Positions 1 to 11,779 of a stretch of DNA of 64,000 nucleotides are shown in pieces. Every line of letters starts with the position of its first letter. Within the stretch, counting starts at the first letter, position 1. The notes below the pieces were generated by a model. It was not told the origin of the DNA, did not search any database, and saw nothing but the letters and a program-made list of their open reading frames with translations. The position numbers and the translations under genes were made by a program. Source of the DNA: Bacillus sp. Bos-x628 (GTDB lineage Bacteria > Bacillota > Bacilli > Bacillales > Bacillaceae); contig NZ_CP159358.1 of the NCBI RefSeq assembly GCF_040500475.1, positions 1,612,001-1,676,000 of the forward strand. The letters run 5' to 3'.

Positions 1-2
1 CA

Positions 3-1223
3 GAGAAACGAAGAATCAAAGAGTTCATGGCAAAACTTGATGATCCATCATGCATATCAGTAGATCAATATTTTGAGATAGTAGATGCGATTGGATATGA
101 ACATCTCTCTTACGATCAAAAAATGTACTACAGTCACCTTCTTCAAATGAAAGCACAAGAAGAAGCGTCAGATGTATTGATTGATGGCATAAAAGGAGCA
201 GCAGTTGGTCTTTATGATGTGGCAAAAGATACAGTGATCGGTATGTACGATCTTGTCACTGACCCTGACGGAGCTGTAGAATCTGTTGTCACCGCTGTTT
301 CTCACCCAATTGAAACGTCAAAAGTCATTGGAAAAGCCATTTCTGATTCATTTCAAAAAGAGGTTATTGAAGGTGATGCCTACTCAAGAGCACATTGGTT
401 TGCCTATGCCACTGGCTCTCTAGCAGAAATCGTATTTGGCTCAAAAGGTGCAGGAGCCATCACGAAAACAGGAACATCTGCAGCTAAAACAACGATTAAA
501 AAAGGACTTGAACAAGGAGCAAAATCAATAGATACTGTCTCCATTCCGAATTTATTGCCGTACTCACCAAAGTTTCAAATAGCTGGCGGCGGAAAACTGC
601 CATATAACGTGTTTGATGGAGAAAACATTAAAAATAAGCTTCTTTCCATGGCAAAACGTTTAGACAACAATCCAGGATACGGGATCTCTAAGACAGGCAG
701 ACGATTACCAGCACCAAAAACACCGCCGACAGTCGTTAAATATGGAGAACATTTCGTCAGATGGAAACGAAAGAAAGTGTTAAAACCAAATATCATTTAT
801 ACAACAAAACAAGGCTACACCTACACAACAGATCACTATGGCCGCATTGTCAAAGTCGAAGCAAGTGATTTACAATACGGAGAGATCAAAAGAAACCAAT
901 ATGCCCAATCAAACACAGGGAAACCAGATCGATTACTAGATGATGACGGAGGACATTTGATTGCGTCTATTTTCAAAGGGTCTGGGGATATTGATAATCT
1001 TGTGCCGATGAATGGAAATCTAAACAAAGGTGAATGGAAAAAACTTGAGAATACTTGGGCAAATGCACTTAAAAATGGTGATGAAGTAAAGGTAAAGGTG
1101 AATCTCAACTACAAGGCTGATTCACATCGCCCAGAAAGCTTTAATATTAAGTATAAAATCGGTGATGATGAATGGGAAATCAGACGATTTGATAATGTGC
1201 CTGGAGGGAAAAACAATGAATGA
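3..1223 (+). CDS. YeeF-type LXG nuclease toxin, C-terminal part (runs off window)
   Basis: The reading frame is open from base 3 to the TGA at 1221-1223 without a start of its own, so this is the C-terminal part of a larger LXG polymorphic toxin; counting from the ATG at 27 gives 398 residues. A middle hydrophobic pre-toxin stretch (about residues 50-150) leads to a C-terminal nuclease domain. There the motif DDDGGHLIA (His at about residue 310), followed by NLVPMN and a final RRFDN stretch, matches the Endonuclea_NS_2 DNA/RNA non-specific nuclease domain of B. subtilis YeeF. Such toxins are delivered by the type VII secretion system to kill competitors. The stop overlaps the next gene by 8 bases, the usual toxin-immunity layout. 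Confidence 0.85.
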   Translation, partial: EKRRIKEFMAKLDDPSCISVDQYFEIVDAIGYEHLSYDQKMYYSHLLQMKAQEEASDVLIDGIKGAAVGLYDVAKDTVIGMYDLVTDPDGAVESVVTAVSHPIETSKVIGKAISDSFQKEVIEGDAYSRAHWFAYATGSLAEIVFGSKGAGAITKTGTSAAKTTIKKGLEQGAKSIDTVSIPNLLPYSPKFQIAGGGKLPYNVFDGENIKNKLLSMAKRLDNNPGYGISKTGRRLPAPKTPPTVVKYGEHFVRWKRKKVLKPNIIYTTKQGYTYTTDHYGRIVKVEASDLQYGEIKRNQYAQSNTGKPDRLLDDDGGHLIASIFKGSGDIDNLVPMNGNLNKGEWKKLENTWANALKNGDEVKVKVNLNYKADSHRPESFNIKYKIGDDEWEIRRFDNVPGGKNNE

Positions 1224-1689
1224 GGAAAAACTTGAAATACTATATAAGCAGATAGTTGAGGTTGTAGTAGGTACAATTCCCGATGAATGGTCAAAGGTTT
1301 ATTTATACGGCGAGGTTGTAGAAGGTTCTCAGACTGCTTACTTTTATTATTATCCTGAAGATAATGATGATAAACCGATATATAGTCATGAAATAACCGA
1401 ATTGTTTACAGTTAGCGAACTTGAATACACAGAAAAATGGCATCGATTAGTTGATTTTATTCAAGAACTTTGGAGAGAGTTTAAAGATAATGGTCAAGAA
1501 TCTTGGACAAATTTCACTATGATATTTGATAAGATAGGAAATTTTAATATTGATTTTAACTATGAAGACCTTTCAGAGACAAACCCTCATGAAAGGAAAA
1601 CCATTTGGAAATATGAGCATCTTGGTATTATGCCTAAAAGCAATTCTGGGAAAAAATATTTAGAAAAATATCTCTCCAGACTTGATTAG
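1216..1689 (+). CDS. YezG-family immunity protein (DUF600)
   Basis: 157-residue acidic cytoplasmic protein. The ATG at 1216 is preferred over the upstream ATG at 1162 because GGAGGG (about 1203-1208) sits just before it and the overlap with the toxin stop is the usual one. The aromatic WTNFTMIFD ... FNIDFNYEDL ... WKYEHLGIMP pattern is that of YezG, the antitoxin that neutralises the YeeF nuclease in B. subtilis. The pairing with an Endonuclea_NS_2 toxin immediately upstream supports the assignment. Confidence 0.85.
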   Translation: MNEEKLEILYKQIVEVVVGTIPDEWSKVYLYGEVVEGSQTAYFYYYPEDNDDKPIYSHEITELFTVSELEYTEKWHRLVDFIQELWREFKDNGQESWTNFTMIFDKIGNFNIDFNYEDLSETNPHERKTIWKYEHLGIMPKSNSGKKYLEKYLSRLD

Positions 1690-1714
1690 TTTCTAAAAGT
1701 AAAAGAGAAGAAGT

Positions 1715-1782
1715 AGAGAAACGAAGAATCAAAGAGTTAATGGCAAAACTTGATGCTCCATCATGCATATCAGTAGATCAAT
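1715..1782 (+). repeat. 68-bp duplicated toxin-gene segment
   Basis: Bases 1715-1782 repeat bases 2-69 with two mismatches. In both copies the frame reads EKRRIKE(F/L)MAKLD(D/A)PSCISVDQ. Similarity ends abruptly after GATCAAT. In the second copy the frame stops soon after, so it is a fragment of an LXG toxin gene left behind at the edge of a second immunity-gene relic. Confidence 0.9.
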
Positions 1783-1800
1783 TAATATTAAAGCTTTTAA

Positions 1801-2031
1801 AAGGAAGAATATGTTAAAAATGGTTTAGGAGCTTGGACAACAGCTACTCTCCAGTCGGAGCAGTAGGGGAAATTTTCTATTGAGTATGGATATGAAGATA
1901 TTTACTCTATTGGATTAAATGGAGTGCAAAGAAAAGCGGTATGGAAATATGAAACGTTCGAAATTCTCCCTGACGACGAGGAAGTTAAAGAAGCTGTGTT
2001 GAATTATTTAAAAAAGAAAAAAAGCAACTAA
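1801..2031 (+). pseudogene. Broken YezG-family immunity gene
   Basis: A frame from 1801 reads KEEYVKNGLGAWTT, meets TAG at 1864-1866, then resumes with GKFSIEYGYEDIYS ... VWKYETFEILPDDEE to a TAA at 2029-2031. It aligns with the second half of the intact YezG-like protein at 1216-1689 (FNIDFNYEDL, WKYEHLGIMP). The 5' half is missing and no start or ribosome binding site is seen. It looks like the immunity half of an older toxin cassette displaced by recombination through the 68-bp repeat. A real TAG or a sequencing error cannot be told apart here, but the missing N-terminus argues for decay. Confidence 0.75.
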
Positions 2032-2037
2032 CACATT

Positions 2038-2072
2038 ACCCTCCAAATGAAAAAATGAAAAGGAGGGTTTTT
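2038..2072 (+). terminator. Rho-independent terminator after toxin/immunity block
   Basis: CCCTCC (2039-2044) pairs with GGAGGG (2062-2067) and is followed by TTTTT. Confidence 0.7.
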
Positions 2073-2289
2073 GCTTTCCAAAATTTATATTGAACAAAGG
2101 TTCTGTATTCCACCACCAAAGAACGTACATTCTATTTGAAGCTAAATGTAAACACTTAAGAATAAACAACCTTTTGTTTTTTACTAAACAACTATATTCT
2201 CGAATGAAAAAATGATAAGGTGGCTGATGGTGTTTATTTCCATTCATTTATTCCATATATGTGTTCCTATACCTTTAAATTTCTCGACA

Positions 2290-2498
2290 GTTTGACCGCT
2301 AAAAGGGCTTTGCGGTCGGAAATTTTTAATGCAGGGTCTGCCATGAATCTACACAAGCTAGCAAACTGGACATGGAAAGAACCATGTCCAGTTTCAGACA
2401 ACTTATATAGTTTATCAAAACAAGTGGAAACCCCACTTTCACTTCAAGTAAAGGTGGGGTTTGTCTGCACGCTTGCAATTGCCTTGTGCGGTTTTTTT
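2290..2498. other. Cluster of inverted repeats in a gene-free stretch
   Basis: The 2032-2499 gap holds no convincing gene. It contains: GACCGC/GCGGTC (about 2292-2317) followed by an AT-rich tail; a perfect 13-bp inverted repeat AAACTGGACATGG (2363-2375) / CCATGTCCAGTTT (2382-2394); AAACCCCACTTT (2428-2439) / AAAGGTGGGGTTT (2450-2462); and a GTGCGG-T7 element at about 2486-2497. The third can act as a terminator for yerH, which ends at 2500 on the minus strand. Confidence 0.55.
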
Positions 2499-2499
2499 G

Positions 2500-3687
2500 T
2501 TAGTCATATATATGCACAGTTGGTTCTTTGTCTTCAGCATTTTTTGTAATAAGTGCTTCTTGCTGATCTGAAGATGTGATGTTGATCTCTACATTTGTAC
2601 TCTTATAGTAGTCCATGACTTCACCCGTTAAATATTGTGTGAATGCCACGACTTCTGTTTTTCCGTAGAACTGCATCGGAATATCAATTGTCATTTTTTG
2701 AAGGTTTCCGTTTTTATAGAAGCCTTTGCCAACCACTCCCGTGTAGTTTGGGAAGTAATCTTCTACCTTTGTTTTGAAGCGGTCAAATCGTTCTGAATCA
2801 TCTTTGTAATTGCTTTTGGCATTATCAGAAGGGAAAAAGACGTTCTCCTCTTTGAGGATATCCCAGTTGCCAATATCAGATGAGCCTGCTTTCACATCTG
2901 CCTTAGCAATAAAGTTACCTGGAACGATCGACGATTTTGGCGCTTGTTTGTAGAGTGCAATCATTACAGGCACTTTTTGCAAACCGTCCATTTGACGAAT
3001 TCGTTTGATCACTTGGGCAGCAATTTTTTCACCTTCTGCCAAGAGCTTTTTCGAATCTTTAGATGAATCGATTGTGACTTCTTGCTGAGGATCACCGACA
3101 TTTTCGCGATAGTAATAAACGGAGTTAAGTGCAAGACCAATAACAACTCCACCAAGCTGTAAACTATTTTTGTCTTTTCGAATAAGGTAATTATGTTCTA
3201 GCATAGAAGCTAAGTATATTGGACTATTTTCATTTTTGGACTTTGTTGAACCTGAGTTTGGAAGAGCAGGATTTAAGCCAAGGTTCTTAAAGTTTTTATC
3301 TTCTTTTTCCGCCTTTTTCAAATCACTGCCTGTTTTTTTACGTGCCAGCCAGCTCAGAACTGTATCTTCATCCAAATGCTGTCCTTCTTGGAACAGATAG
3401 TCGTTTGTATTAAACGATTCTGTTGCTAGGCGCATGAGACCTGTTTCAAATTCATCAATATCCAAGCGTGTGTTGAGATGCTCTGCTGTTAAACCTCTTG
3501 CAGCTCCTTGTTTAAACGGCAGCACCATTTTGTAGTAAGAGTCAGAGATATTGTACATAGGGATGATCGCTGTTTCCTTCGTTTCATCCGTCTTTTGTGT
3601 AACCTCTTCTTCATCTTTTCCCCCAAAAGGTGCACACGCTGACAACACCAGTGTAAGCATTGTCAGCAGCACTAACAACTTTTTCAA
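2500..3687 (-). CDS. yerH: CamS-family lipoprotein YerH
   Basis: 395-residue exported lipoprotein. The N-terminus is a lipoprotein signal peptide with lipobox LSAC and Cys18 as the modified residue. The rest matches the CamS sex-pheromone-precursor family, whose processed signal peptide gives a pheromone in enterococci and staphylococci; the role in Bacillus is unknown. It is the last gene of pcrB-pcrA-ligA-yerH and starts 15 bases after ligA, with a GGAG-type site in the gap. Same order and size class as in B. subtilis. Confidence 0.9.
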   Translation of the reverse strand: MKKLLVLLTMLTLVLSACAPFGGKDEEEVTQKTDETKETAIIPMYNISDSYYKMVLPFKQGAARGLTAEHLNTRLDIDEFETGLMRLATESFNTNDYLFQEGQHLDEDTVLSWLARKKTGSDLKKAEKEDKNFKNLGLNPALPNSGSTKSKNENSPIYLASMLEHNYLIRKDKNSLQLGGVVIGLALNSVYYYRENVGDPQQEVTIDSSKDSKKLLAEGEKIAAQVIKRIRQMDGLQKVPVMIALYKQAPKSSIVPGNFIAKADVKAGSSDIGNWDILKEENVFFPSDNAKSNYKDDSERFDRFKTKVEDYFPNYTGVVGKGFYKNGNLQKMTIDIPMQFYGKTEVVAFTQYLTGEVMDYYKSTNVEINITSSDQQEALITKNAEDKEPTVHIYD

Positions 3688-3702
3688 TAGAAAACACTCC
3701 TC

Positions 3703-5727
<2,025 letters not shown>

Positions 5728-5751
5728 TCATCCGTTTTGTCAATCCAAAGG

Positions 5752-7974
5752 TTATTGTTTCTCGATTGGCGCAAATGCAGCAAGGAGTCTTTTAATGCCT
5801 GTAGGGCTTGGGAAAGCAATATCAAGCTCCGTGCTATCTCCGCTTCCTTTCACACTCACAACGGTTCCAACGCCCCATTTTTTATGTGCGGCTTTATCGC
5901 CCACAGCCCATCGAATACTGCCAGCTCCTGTATGTTGAATGGTTTGGGTCTGCATTCGTGAGACGGGTCCACGTCTTTGAGGTCGCTCTCTTGTTTGACC
6001 AAACGGTGTGTTGACTTCTTTGTTCTCATTTAGGTTGTCCAATAATTCAGCAGGTATTTCTCCAATGAATCTTGATTCAAGATTCATGTTCGTCCGACCA
6101 AATAAAGTCCTCATTTTTGCACTAGATAAATAAAGCTCTTCTTCTGCTCGAGTGATCCCTACATAGGCAAGACGTCGTTCTTCTTCCATCTCTGCATCTT
6201 CCATTAATGAACGGCTGTGCGGGAAGACACCTTCCTCCATCCCCATTAAGAAGACAACAGGGAATTCAAGACCTTTCGCTGCGTGAAGGGTCATCAAAAT
6301 GACCGCATCCTGCTCTTCTACCTCGTTTTCGTCTAATTTGTCAATATCGGCGACTAATGCGAGTTCTGATAGGAAGGTCACAAGAGATTTATCTTCATTC
6401 TGTTCTTCAAAGTTTTTTGTCACAGACAGGAACTCGTCAATATTTTCCAGACGACTTTGCGCTTCAATTGTTTTTTCCACCTTTAGCGCTTCACGATAGC
6501 CTGTTTTTTCTAATATTTCTTCTGTTAATTCTGTTACAGATAAATACTCTTGCATATTTGTCATTTGATCAATGAGCTGTTTGAACTCATCGAGAGCGTT
6601 GGCTGCTCTTGCACTCAGCCCGATGAAATCCACCTGCCTGAGCGCCTCAAACATTGAAAGGTCGTTCATTTCAGCGTAAGCAGCAATTTTATCAACAGAT
6701 GTTGCACCAATCCCGCGCTTTGGCACGTTGACAATTCGCGCGAAACTAATATCATCGTCTGGGTTCGCGACAAGTCTTAAGTATGCGAGAATGTCTTTAA
6801 TCTCTTTTCTGTCATAGAACTTCGTGCCGCCGACGATGTTGTATTGAATGTTTGCCTTCATTAATGTTTCCTCAATGACACGAGACTGGGCATTGGTTCG
6901 ATAGAGAATAGCAACATCAGATAATTTACGCTTGCCGCTTTGATGAAGCTGACGAATCTTTCCAGCGACAAATTGTCCTTCATCAAACTCATTTTCCGCT
7001 CGGTAATAAGCGATCTTAGCCCCTTCCTCATTTTCAGTCCAAAGATTTTTTGGTTTACGGTTCGCATTGTTTTGTATCACCGAATTGGCTGCATGCAGGA
7101 TTCGTTTTGTTGATCTATAATTTTGCTCAAGCAGGATGACTTCACAGGACGGATAGTCTTTTTCAAAAGAAAGAATGTTGGTAATATCCGCTCCACGCCA
7201 ACGGTAAATCGATTGATCCGAATCACCGACCACACAAATGTTTTGAAAACGCTGGGCAAGCAACTTCACAAGCATGTACTGTGCTCTGTTAGTATCTTGA
7301 TACTCATCTACATGAATGTATTGAAATTTGCGTTGGTAATGCTCTAATACTTCCGGGATGCGTTCAAACAGCCTGATTGTCATCATAATCAAATCATCAA
7401 AATCAAGCGATTGGTTTTTGAGTAATCGCTTTTGATAATCTGTATAAACGTCGCTTACCACTTGTTCATAGAAATCGCCGGCTGTTTTTGCATATTTCTC
7501 TGTATCAATTAATTCATTTTTCGCACTGCTGATTGACCCTAAAATACTGCGCGGGTCATACTTTTTAGGATCGATATTTCGTTCTTTTAAAATGTTCTTG
7601 ATCACTGAGAGCTGATCAGATGTATCCAAAATGGAGAAATTGCGATTCACACCAATTCGGTCAATATCTCTCCTTAAAATTCGAACACACATGCTATGAA
7701 AGGTAGAGATCCAAATTTCATCTGCTCCAGGTCCTAAAATGGCTTGCACTCGATCACGCATTTCACGTGCCGCTTTATTTGTAAATGTAATCGCTAAAAT
7801 ATTCCATGGTGCTATATGCTTTTCTGCCATTAAGTACGCGATTCGATGTGTGAGCACCCGTGTTTTACCACTTCCTGCTCCTGCCATTAGTAATAGTGGA
7901 CCGTCGGTTGCTTTGACCGCTTCTTTCTGCGCCTGATTCAGCCCTTCTAATAGCTGATTCGATATATCATTCAT
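5752..7974 (-). CDS. pcrA: ATP-dependent DNA helicase PcrA
   Basis: 740 residues from the ATG at 7974 (MNDISNQLL); the frame is open further upstream to 8022 but this start gives the B. subtilis length. Superfamily 1 3'-5' helicase acting in repair, rolling-circle replication and removal of RecA and RNA polymerase. Walker A GAGSGKT has its lysine at residue 37, and the DEYQDTN Walker B box, the QNYRS box and the [12 protein letters not shown] box are all present. The C-terminus carries the RNA-polymerase-binding Tudor-like region. Second gene of pcrB-pcrA-ligA-yerH. Confidence 0.96.
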   Translation of the reverse strand: MNDISNQLLEGLNQAQKEAVKATDGPLLLMAGAGSGKTRVLTHRIAYLMAEKHIAPWNILAITFTNKAAREMRDRVQAILGPGADEIWISTFHSMCVRILRRDIDRIGVNRNFSILDTSDQLSVIKNILKERNIDPKKYDPRSILGSISSAKNELIDTEKYAKTAGDFYEQVVSDVYTDYQKRLLKNQSLDFDDLIMMTIRLFERIPEVLEHYQRKFQYIHVDEYQDTNRAQYMLVKLLAQRFQNICVVGDSDQSIYRWRGADITNILSFEKDYPSCEVILLEQNYRSTKRILHAANSVIQNNANRKPKNLWTENEEGAKIAYYRAENEFDEGQFVAGKIRQLHQSGKRKLSDVAILYRTNAQSRVIEETLMKANIQYNIVGGTKFYDRKEIKDILAYLRLVANPDDDISFARIVNVPKRGIGATSVDKIAAYAEMNDLSMFEALRQVDFIGLSARAANALDEFKQLIDQMTNMQEYLSVTELTEEILEKTGYREALKVEKTIEAQSRLENIDEFLSVTKNFEEQNEDKSLVTFLSELALVADIDKLDENEVEEQDAVILMTLHAAKGLEFPVVFLMGMEEGVFPHSRSLMEDAEMEEERRLAYVGITRAEEELYLSSAKMRTLFGRTNMNLESRFIGEIPAELLDNLNENKEVNTPFGQTRERPQRRGPVSRMQTQTIQHTGAGSIRWAVGDKAAHKKWGVGTVVSVKGSGDSTELDIAFPSPTGIKRLLAAFAPIEKQ

Positions 7975-8037
7975 TCCATTCACCGCCATTTCGAACTTAT
8001 GTTCTATTTTAAACCGTTTCATCTTGTTTGACTATGA

Positions 8038-8724
8038 CTACTTTTTGACTGCATCCACTGTTTTTAAAGCTTCTTTAAAATCTTCATAAATGACATTTCC
8101 GACGACTATAACGTCTGCATGTTGTTTAAATTCTTCTGCCTGTTGAGCTGTCTGAATACCGCCGCCATAAAAAAGAACTGTTTCCTCAAGAACCGCTTTT
8201 GTTTCTTTGACAACTTCTATGTCTCCGAGCGTCCCGCTGTATTCTAGATAAAAAATGGGCAGTTTCATCAAATGTTCTGCTACTCTGGCATAGGCGCGCA
8301 CGTCATCAATGTCTAGAGTGGTATTTGCGTCTGTGAGCTTGGCCGCCTTACAATCTTCGTTTAAGATCACATATCCTTCTGGCACAATTTCTTCCATTGA
8401 CATCAAATCACCGTATTCCTTCATGGCATCCTTATGAAGCCCAACAATCCAATCCGGATGAGAGCTATTTAACACGGCCGGGATGAAATAAAGATCAAAG
8501 CCCGGCACAATCATCTCATGTGCCGAGATTTCAAGCACACATGGCACAAGAAACCTTCGAACCTTTGACATCAGGTGCAGGACGTTGTCCTCTGTCACAT
8601 TGTCACTGCCGCCGATCAGGATGGCATCCGTACCAGATTCGCAAATTGCTTCTAACTGTTCATCTGTGATTTCTTTATTTGGATCGAGTTTAAAGACATG
8701 CTTCCACTCGGTAACATCATACAT
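8038..8724 (-). CDS. pcrB: Heptaprenylglyceryl phosphate synthase PcrB
   Basis: 228 residues from the ATG at 8724, preceded by GGAGG; the longer frame to 8820 has no site and overshoots the family. PcrB is a TIM-barrel prenyltransferase that joins heptaprenyl diphosphate to glycerol-1-phosphate to make an archaeal-type ether lipid. The phosphate-binding FYGGGI and VVGN motifs near the C-terminus are present, as is the FYLEYSG segment lining the prenyl channel. First gene of the repair/ligase operon. Confidence 0.95.
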   Translation of the reverse strand: MYDVTEWKHVFKLDPNKEITDEQLEAICESGTDAILIGGSDNVTEDNVLHLMSKVRRFLVPCVLEISAHEMIVPGFDLYFIPAVLNSSHPDWIVGLHKDAMKEYGDLMSMEEIVPEGYVILNEDCKAAKLTDANTTLDIDDVRAYARVAEHLMKLPIFYLEYSGTLGDIEVVKETKAVLEETVLFYGGGIQTAQQAEEFKQHADVIVVGNVIYEDFKEALKTVDAVKK

Positions 8725-8761
8725 GAAAAACGTTCCTCCATTCATTTCATTCCATTTAAAT

Positions 8762-8790
8762 ATTATAACAAAATCAGTGACCGCAAAAAA
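8762..8790 (-). promoter_or_regulatory. Extended -10 promoter for pcrB operon
   Basis: On the minus strand TGTTATAAT (extended -10, TATAAT at 8762-8767) lies about 40 bases before the pcrB start. The -35 hexamer at 17-bp spacing is only T-rich, so the call rests on the extended -10. Confidence 0.55.
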
Positions 8791-8820
8791 CGGCGAACCC
8801 GCTTCATCTAAAAGTTTCAT

Positions 8821-9168
8821 TCTTTTGAAAACAGTTTGTCGTTAAACGGAGATAAGTCAGTGGGGAGTATTGCTGAAAAAAAGCCGTGATCATAGTGAAG
8901 GAGACGGATATCTTTTGTGGGAATGAAATGTCCGAAGTGAATGTAAATAACAAGTCTATCTGTTCATGATTACCGATAATTCAGAAACTAAATGTAAAAG
9001 GTGAAAGAAGAAGGAAGTTTCATTCAGATGAAGGAGATTCATCACATCAAAAAGACAGAACCACGAGATTGTTCTGCCATTTTATCACTTTATCTTTTTT
9101 AGATTTGATACTGTCAAATACAGAAGGCAAAAAGCCGTTTTGTTCTGTTCAAATCGGCTTTTTTTAGG
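8821..9168. other. Gene-free stretch with terminator hairpins
   Basis: No reading frame with a ribosome binding site is seen. GCAGAAC/GTTCTGTC (about 9055-9083) with T's on the minus strand is one hairpin. AAAAAGCCG/CGGCTTTTT (about 9129-9166) is a second and serves the minus-strand gene ending at 9169. Confidence 0.5.
9129..9167 (-). terminator. Terminator after the 77-residue membrane protein gene
   Basis: Stem AAAAAGCCG ... CGGCTTTTT with flanking T/A runs, directly after the stop at 9169. Confidence 0.65.
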
Positions 9169-9402
9169 CTATTGTCTTACTTTGTTAAAATATTGGACAG
9201 ATGTCATAGCTCCTTCATCGACCATCTTATTATCTTGAATATCAAGTGGATCAGGATGACCGGCTTTTTCAGGGACCTTTTGATTTGACCGAAATACGCT
9301 TGCCCATTTTTTAAGATGCTGCTTATTTTTCACCGCTAATAACACAGCACTTCCAACCCCTATTCCTGCAAGTACATACGCATTTAATGGACGTATATTC
9401 AT
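9169..9402 (-). CDS. Small membrane-anchored protein of unknown function
   Basis: 77 residues from the ATG at 9402, preceded by GGGGAGGG. One hydrophobic helix (about residues 8-23) is followed by a polar tail with the motif HPDPLDIQDNKMVDEGAM and a terminal YFNKV segment. The short N-terminus and single helix suggest an N-in or N-out tail facing the cytoplasm or wall; topology is not certain. I do not recognise a named family. It is divergent from yerD with 146 bases between the starts and has its own terminator. Confidence 0.75.
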   Translation of the reverse strand: MNIRPLNAYVLAGIGVGSAVLLAVKNKQHLKKWASVFRSNQKVPEKAGHPDPLDIQDNKMVDEGAMTSVQYFNKVRQ

Positions 9403-9548
9403 GTGTTTTCCCTCCCCATTGATTCTTGTTTGTATGTTACCCCGCCTACTCATTTCTAAACGTCACAGTATGCGTTAGCCGACATGTGGTTTCTTTTTGT
9501 AAGAAAAGAGGTATAACAACAACAATGAAAGAGAAAAGAGGAGATAAC

Positions 9549-11129
9549 ATGACCACAACTGTGATTGTCATTGTCGCAATGTTGACCATTTGTTTGATCG
9601 TACCACTCATCCTATTCACATGGATTTGGGTGAGAGATGAAAAGCAGGAAGAGCATTCTGTCTTACGAAATTATCCTGTCATTGGCAAACTGCGATTCAT
9701 TTTTGAAAAGATAGGACCTGAACTTCGCCAATATCTATTTCTCAACGATCGGGAGGAGCTTCCTTTTTCGAGAAAAGAGTATGAGCAAGCAGTGATGTCC
9801 GGTAAATACAACAGCCGGACGATGGGATTTGGGTCAAAGCGTGATTTTGACAAGCCTGGATATTATATTCGCAACGTTCTCTTTCCAAAACAGCGAGATG
9901 AACTACGGATTGATCAATCAGAAAAAATTCACACAAAAGTGTATCAGATCGATCAAGACAATTTACTGCGAAGAAGCGAACATTTTAAAGAAGTCAAAGC
10001 AAACCCATATTACTTACATGAAGAAGACGTTCAAATCATTGGAGAACACACTTGTAAGAAACCTTTTTATGTAAAGGGTCTCATTGGTCAATCGGCCATG
10101 AGCTATGGTTCTTTAGGCGATCGGGCAATTACGGCTCTATCATCTGGCTTAAAGATGGCTGGCGGAACATGGATGAATACAGGCGAAGGTGGTCTTTCTC
10201 CTTATCATCTAAAAGGCGGTGCTGATATTATTTGTCAGATCGGTCCTGGTCTATTTGGTGTGAGAACAGAGGATGGCGCATTTTCTTTCGAAGAGTTCAG
10301 GAAAAAAAGTGAGTACGAGGAAGTTAAAGCCTTTGAACTAAAGCTTGCCCAAGGAGCCAAAACACGAGGCGGTCACATTGACGGAGAGAAAGTCACCGAG
10401 GAGATTGCGAGTATTCGCAAATTGCCGCCTCACCAATCCATTGACAGCCCGAACCGCTTTCAGCTTTTTGGATCTATTCCTGAGATGTTTAATTTCATTG
10501 AACAACTTCGAGCCATTGGCGAAAAGCCAGTCGGGATTAAACTTGTTGTTGGTCATAAAGAAGAAATTGAGGAGCTTGCGGCCTATATAAAAAAGAGCGG
10601 GAAACACCTTGATTTCATCACCATAGATGGAGGGGAAGGCGGTACGGGAGCATCTTTTCATGAGTTAGCGGATTCCGCAGGGCTGCCCATCTTCACCGCA
10701 CTTCCAATGGTTCATCAAATTCTGAAAGAGTATGGTGTAAGAGATCAAGTTAAGCTATTTGCATCAGGCAAGCTCCTCTCACCTGACAAAATTGCCATTG
10801 CCCTTTCCATGGGAGCTGACTTTGTGAATATCGCAAGAGGACTTATGTTTTCAGTTGGTTGTATTCGGGCGCAAGTATGTCATACGAATAAATGTCCAGT
10901 AGGGGTTGCCACAACTGATCCAAAGCTGCAAAGAGCTTTGTCGATTGAAGAAAAGAAATATCGAGTATGCAATTATATCCTATCCCTTAGAGAAGGTTTA
11001 TTTAACTTATCGGCAGCTAGTGGTATTGAATCACCTATCCATTTTAACGAAAAACATATTATTTTTAGACAAGAGAATGGCCAAACAACTGAAGTGCCTA
11101 CGTTCTCAAGCACACATCATTCTGTCTAG
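9549..11129 (+). CDS. yerD: Glutamate synthase-like protein YerD
   Basis: 526 residues from the ATG at 9549, preceded by AGAGGAG; the open frame reaches back to 9426 but without a site. An N-terminal membrane helix (about residues 4-24) is followed by the FMN-binding domain of glutamate synthase large subunits. GGEGGTGAS and the CHTNKCPVGVAT segment (cysteines like those of the 3Fe-4S site) are present. There is no glutamine amidotransferase domain, so it is not a complete GOGAT; substrate unknown. Same size as B. subtilis YerD. Confidence 0.9.
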   Translation: MTTTVIVIVAMLTICLIVPLILFTWIWVRDEKQEEHSVLRNYPVIGKLRFIFEKIGPELRQYLFLNDREELPFSRKEYEQAVMSGKYNSRTMGFGSKRDFDKPGYYIRNVLFPKQRDELRIDQSEKIHTKVYQIDQDNLLRRSEHFKEVKANPYYLHEEDVQIIGEHTCKKPFYVKGLIGQSAMSYGSLGDRAITALSSGLKMAGGTWMNTGEGGLSPYHLKGGADIICQIGPGLFGVRTEDGAFSFEEFRKKSEYEEVKAFELKLAQGAKTRGGHIDGEKVTEEIASIRKLPPHQSIDSPNRFQLFGSIPEMFNFIEQLRAIGEKPVGIKLVVGHKEEIEELAAYIKKSGKHLDFITIDGGEGGTGASFHELADSAGLPIFTALPMVHQILKEYGVRDQVKLFASGKLLSPDKIAIALSMGADFVNIARGLMFSVGCIRAQVCHTNKCPVGVATTDPKLQRALSIEEKKYRVCNYILSLREGLFNLSAASGIESPIHFNEKHIIFRQENGQTTEVPTFSSTHHSV

Positions 11130-11155
11130 CTACAAAAAGATGCGCTACCGTACTT

Positions 11156-11210
11156 TTAGATTGTAGAGAAACTCATGTTTTTCTACAATCTTTTTTATTC
11201 TTAAAGTATG
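11156..11210 (+). repeat. 55-bp terminator repeat, copy 1
   Basis: Bases 11156-11210 recur at 54735-54789 with one mismatch (C at 11200). The core is a 13-14 bp stem (AGATTGTAGAGAAA / TTTCTACAATCT) followed by T6, a strong intrinsic terminator here serving yerD. The matching stretch extends beyond the stem into TTAAAGTATG, so it is a dispersed repeat and not just two similar terminators. Confidence 0.9.
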
Positions 11211-11464
11211 TATTAGGAGTGTGGCAACAGAAATTGAGCTGATCAGAACATTGCAAATTACATTCAGAGTTGAGAGTGTTGGCTACATCCACAGAGTAAT
11301 ACTGTCCAAATTAATTTTACATAATAAGAAATGATTAGGATGGTGATAAAAAAATAAAGCTGCCGAGATTTTCCCGACAGACTGAGCTGTTACCGAACTT
11401 TTTTGCAAAAAAACTGCAAACAACTCCGTTTTCTTGAAAAGGATTGTTTACAGCTAGAGCGGTG
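11211..11464. other. Gene-free stretch between yerD and yerC
   Basis: No supported gene. It ends in the yerC terminator: on the minus strand CTGTAAACAATCC (11441-11453) pairs with GGAGTTGTTTGCAG (11414-11427), followed by seven T's (11407-11413). Confidence 0.6.
11407..11453 (-). terminator. Terminator of yerC
   Basis: 13-base stem with a T7 tail on the minus strand just after the yerC stop. Confidence 0.8.
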
Positions 11465-11779
11465 TTATTTGGTTTCTTCTTTTGCTTGTTGTTCGGCTAT
11501 GCGGTCCAGTGCCATAATATATGCATCATTTCCGTAGTTCAAGCAGCGTTTCACACGTGAGATGGTAGCAGTACTCGCACCTGTTTCCGTTTCAATTTTA
11601 TGATACGTATTTCCCTCACGAAGCATTCGAGCTACTTCAAGACGCTGTGATAAAGATTGGATTTCATTGATTGTACACAAATCATCAAAGAATCGATAGC
11701 ACTCTTCCAGGTCTTTAAGGGATAAAATGGATTTGAATAACTGATCTAAGCTTTTGCCCCTTAATTTATCAATTTGCAT
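11465..11779 (-). CDS. yerC: TrpR-like DNA-binding protein YerC
   Basis: 104-residue protein of the YerC/YecD TrpR-related family. The helix-turn-helix is the segment RMLREGNTYHKIETETGAS-TATISRVKRCL (about residues 48-80), with the recognition helix TATISRVKR. Unlike E. coli TrpR it has no known tryptophan role; the regulon is unknown. The ATG at 11779 has AAAGGAGAAG about 11 bases upstream. In B. subtilis it follows yerA-yerB; here yerB is absent or decayed between it and yerA. Confidence 0.92.
   Translation of the reverse strand: MQIDKLRGKSLDQLFKSILSLKDLEECYRFFDDLCTINEIQSLSQRLEVARMLREGNTYHKIETETGASTATISRVKRCLNYGNDAYIMALDRIAEQQAKEETK

Noticed and set aside
2363..2394. Perfect 13-bp inverted repeat as a transposon end
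   Set aside because: Arms are only six bases apart and there is no transposase or target duplication; more likely a hairpin.
2220..2549. 109-codon plus-strand frame over several hairpins
   Set aside because: No ribosome binding site, runs through three inverted repeats and into the yerH end on the other strand.
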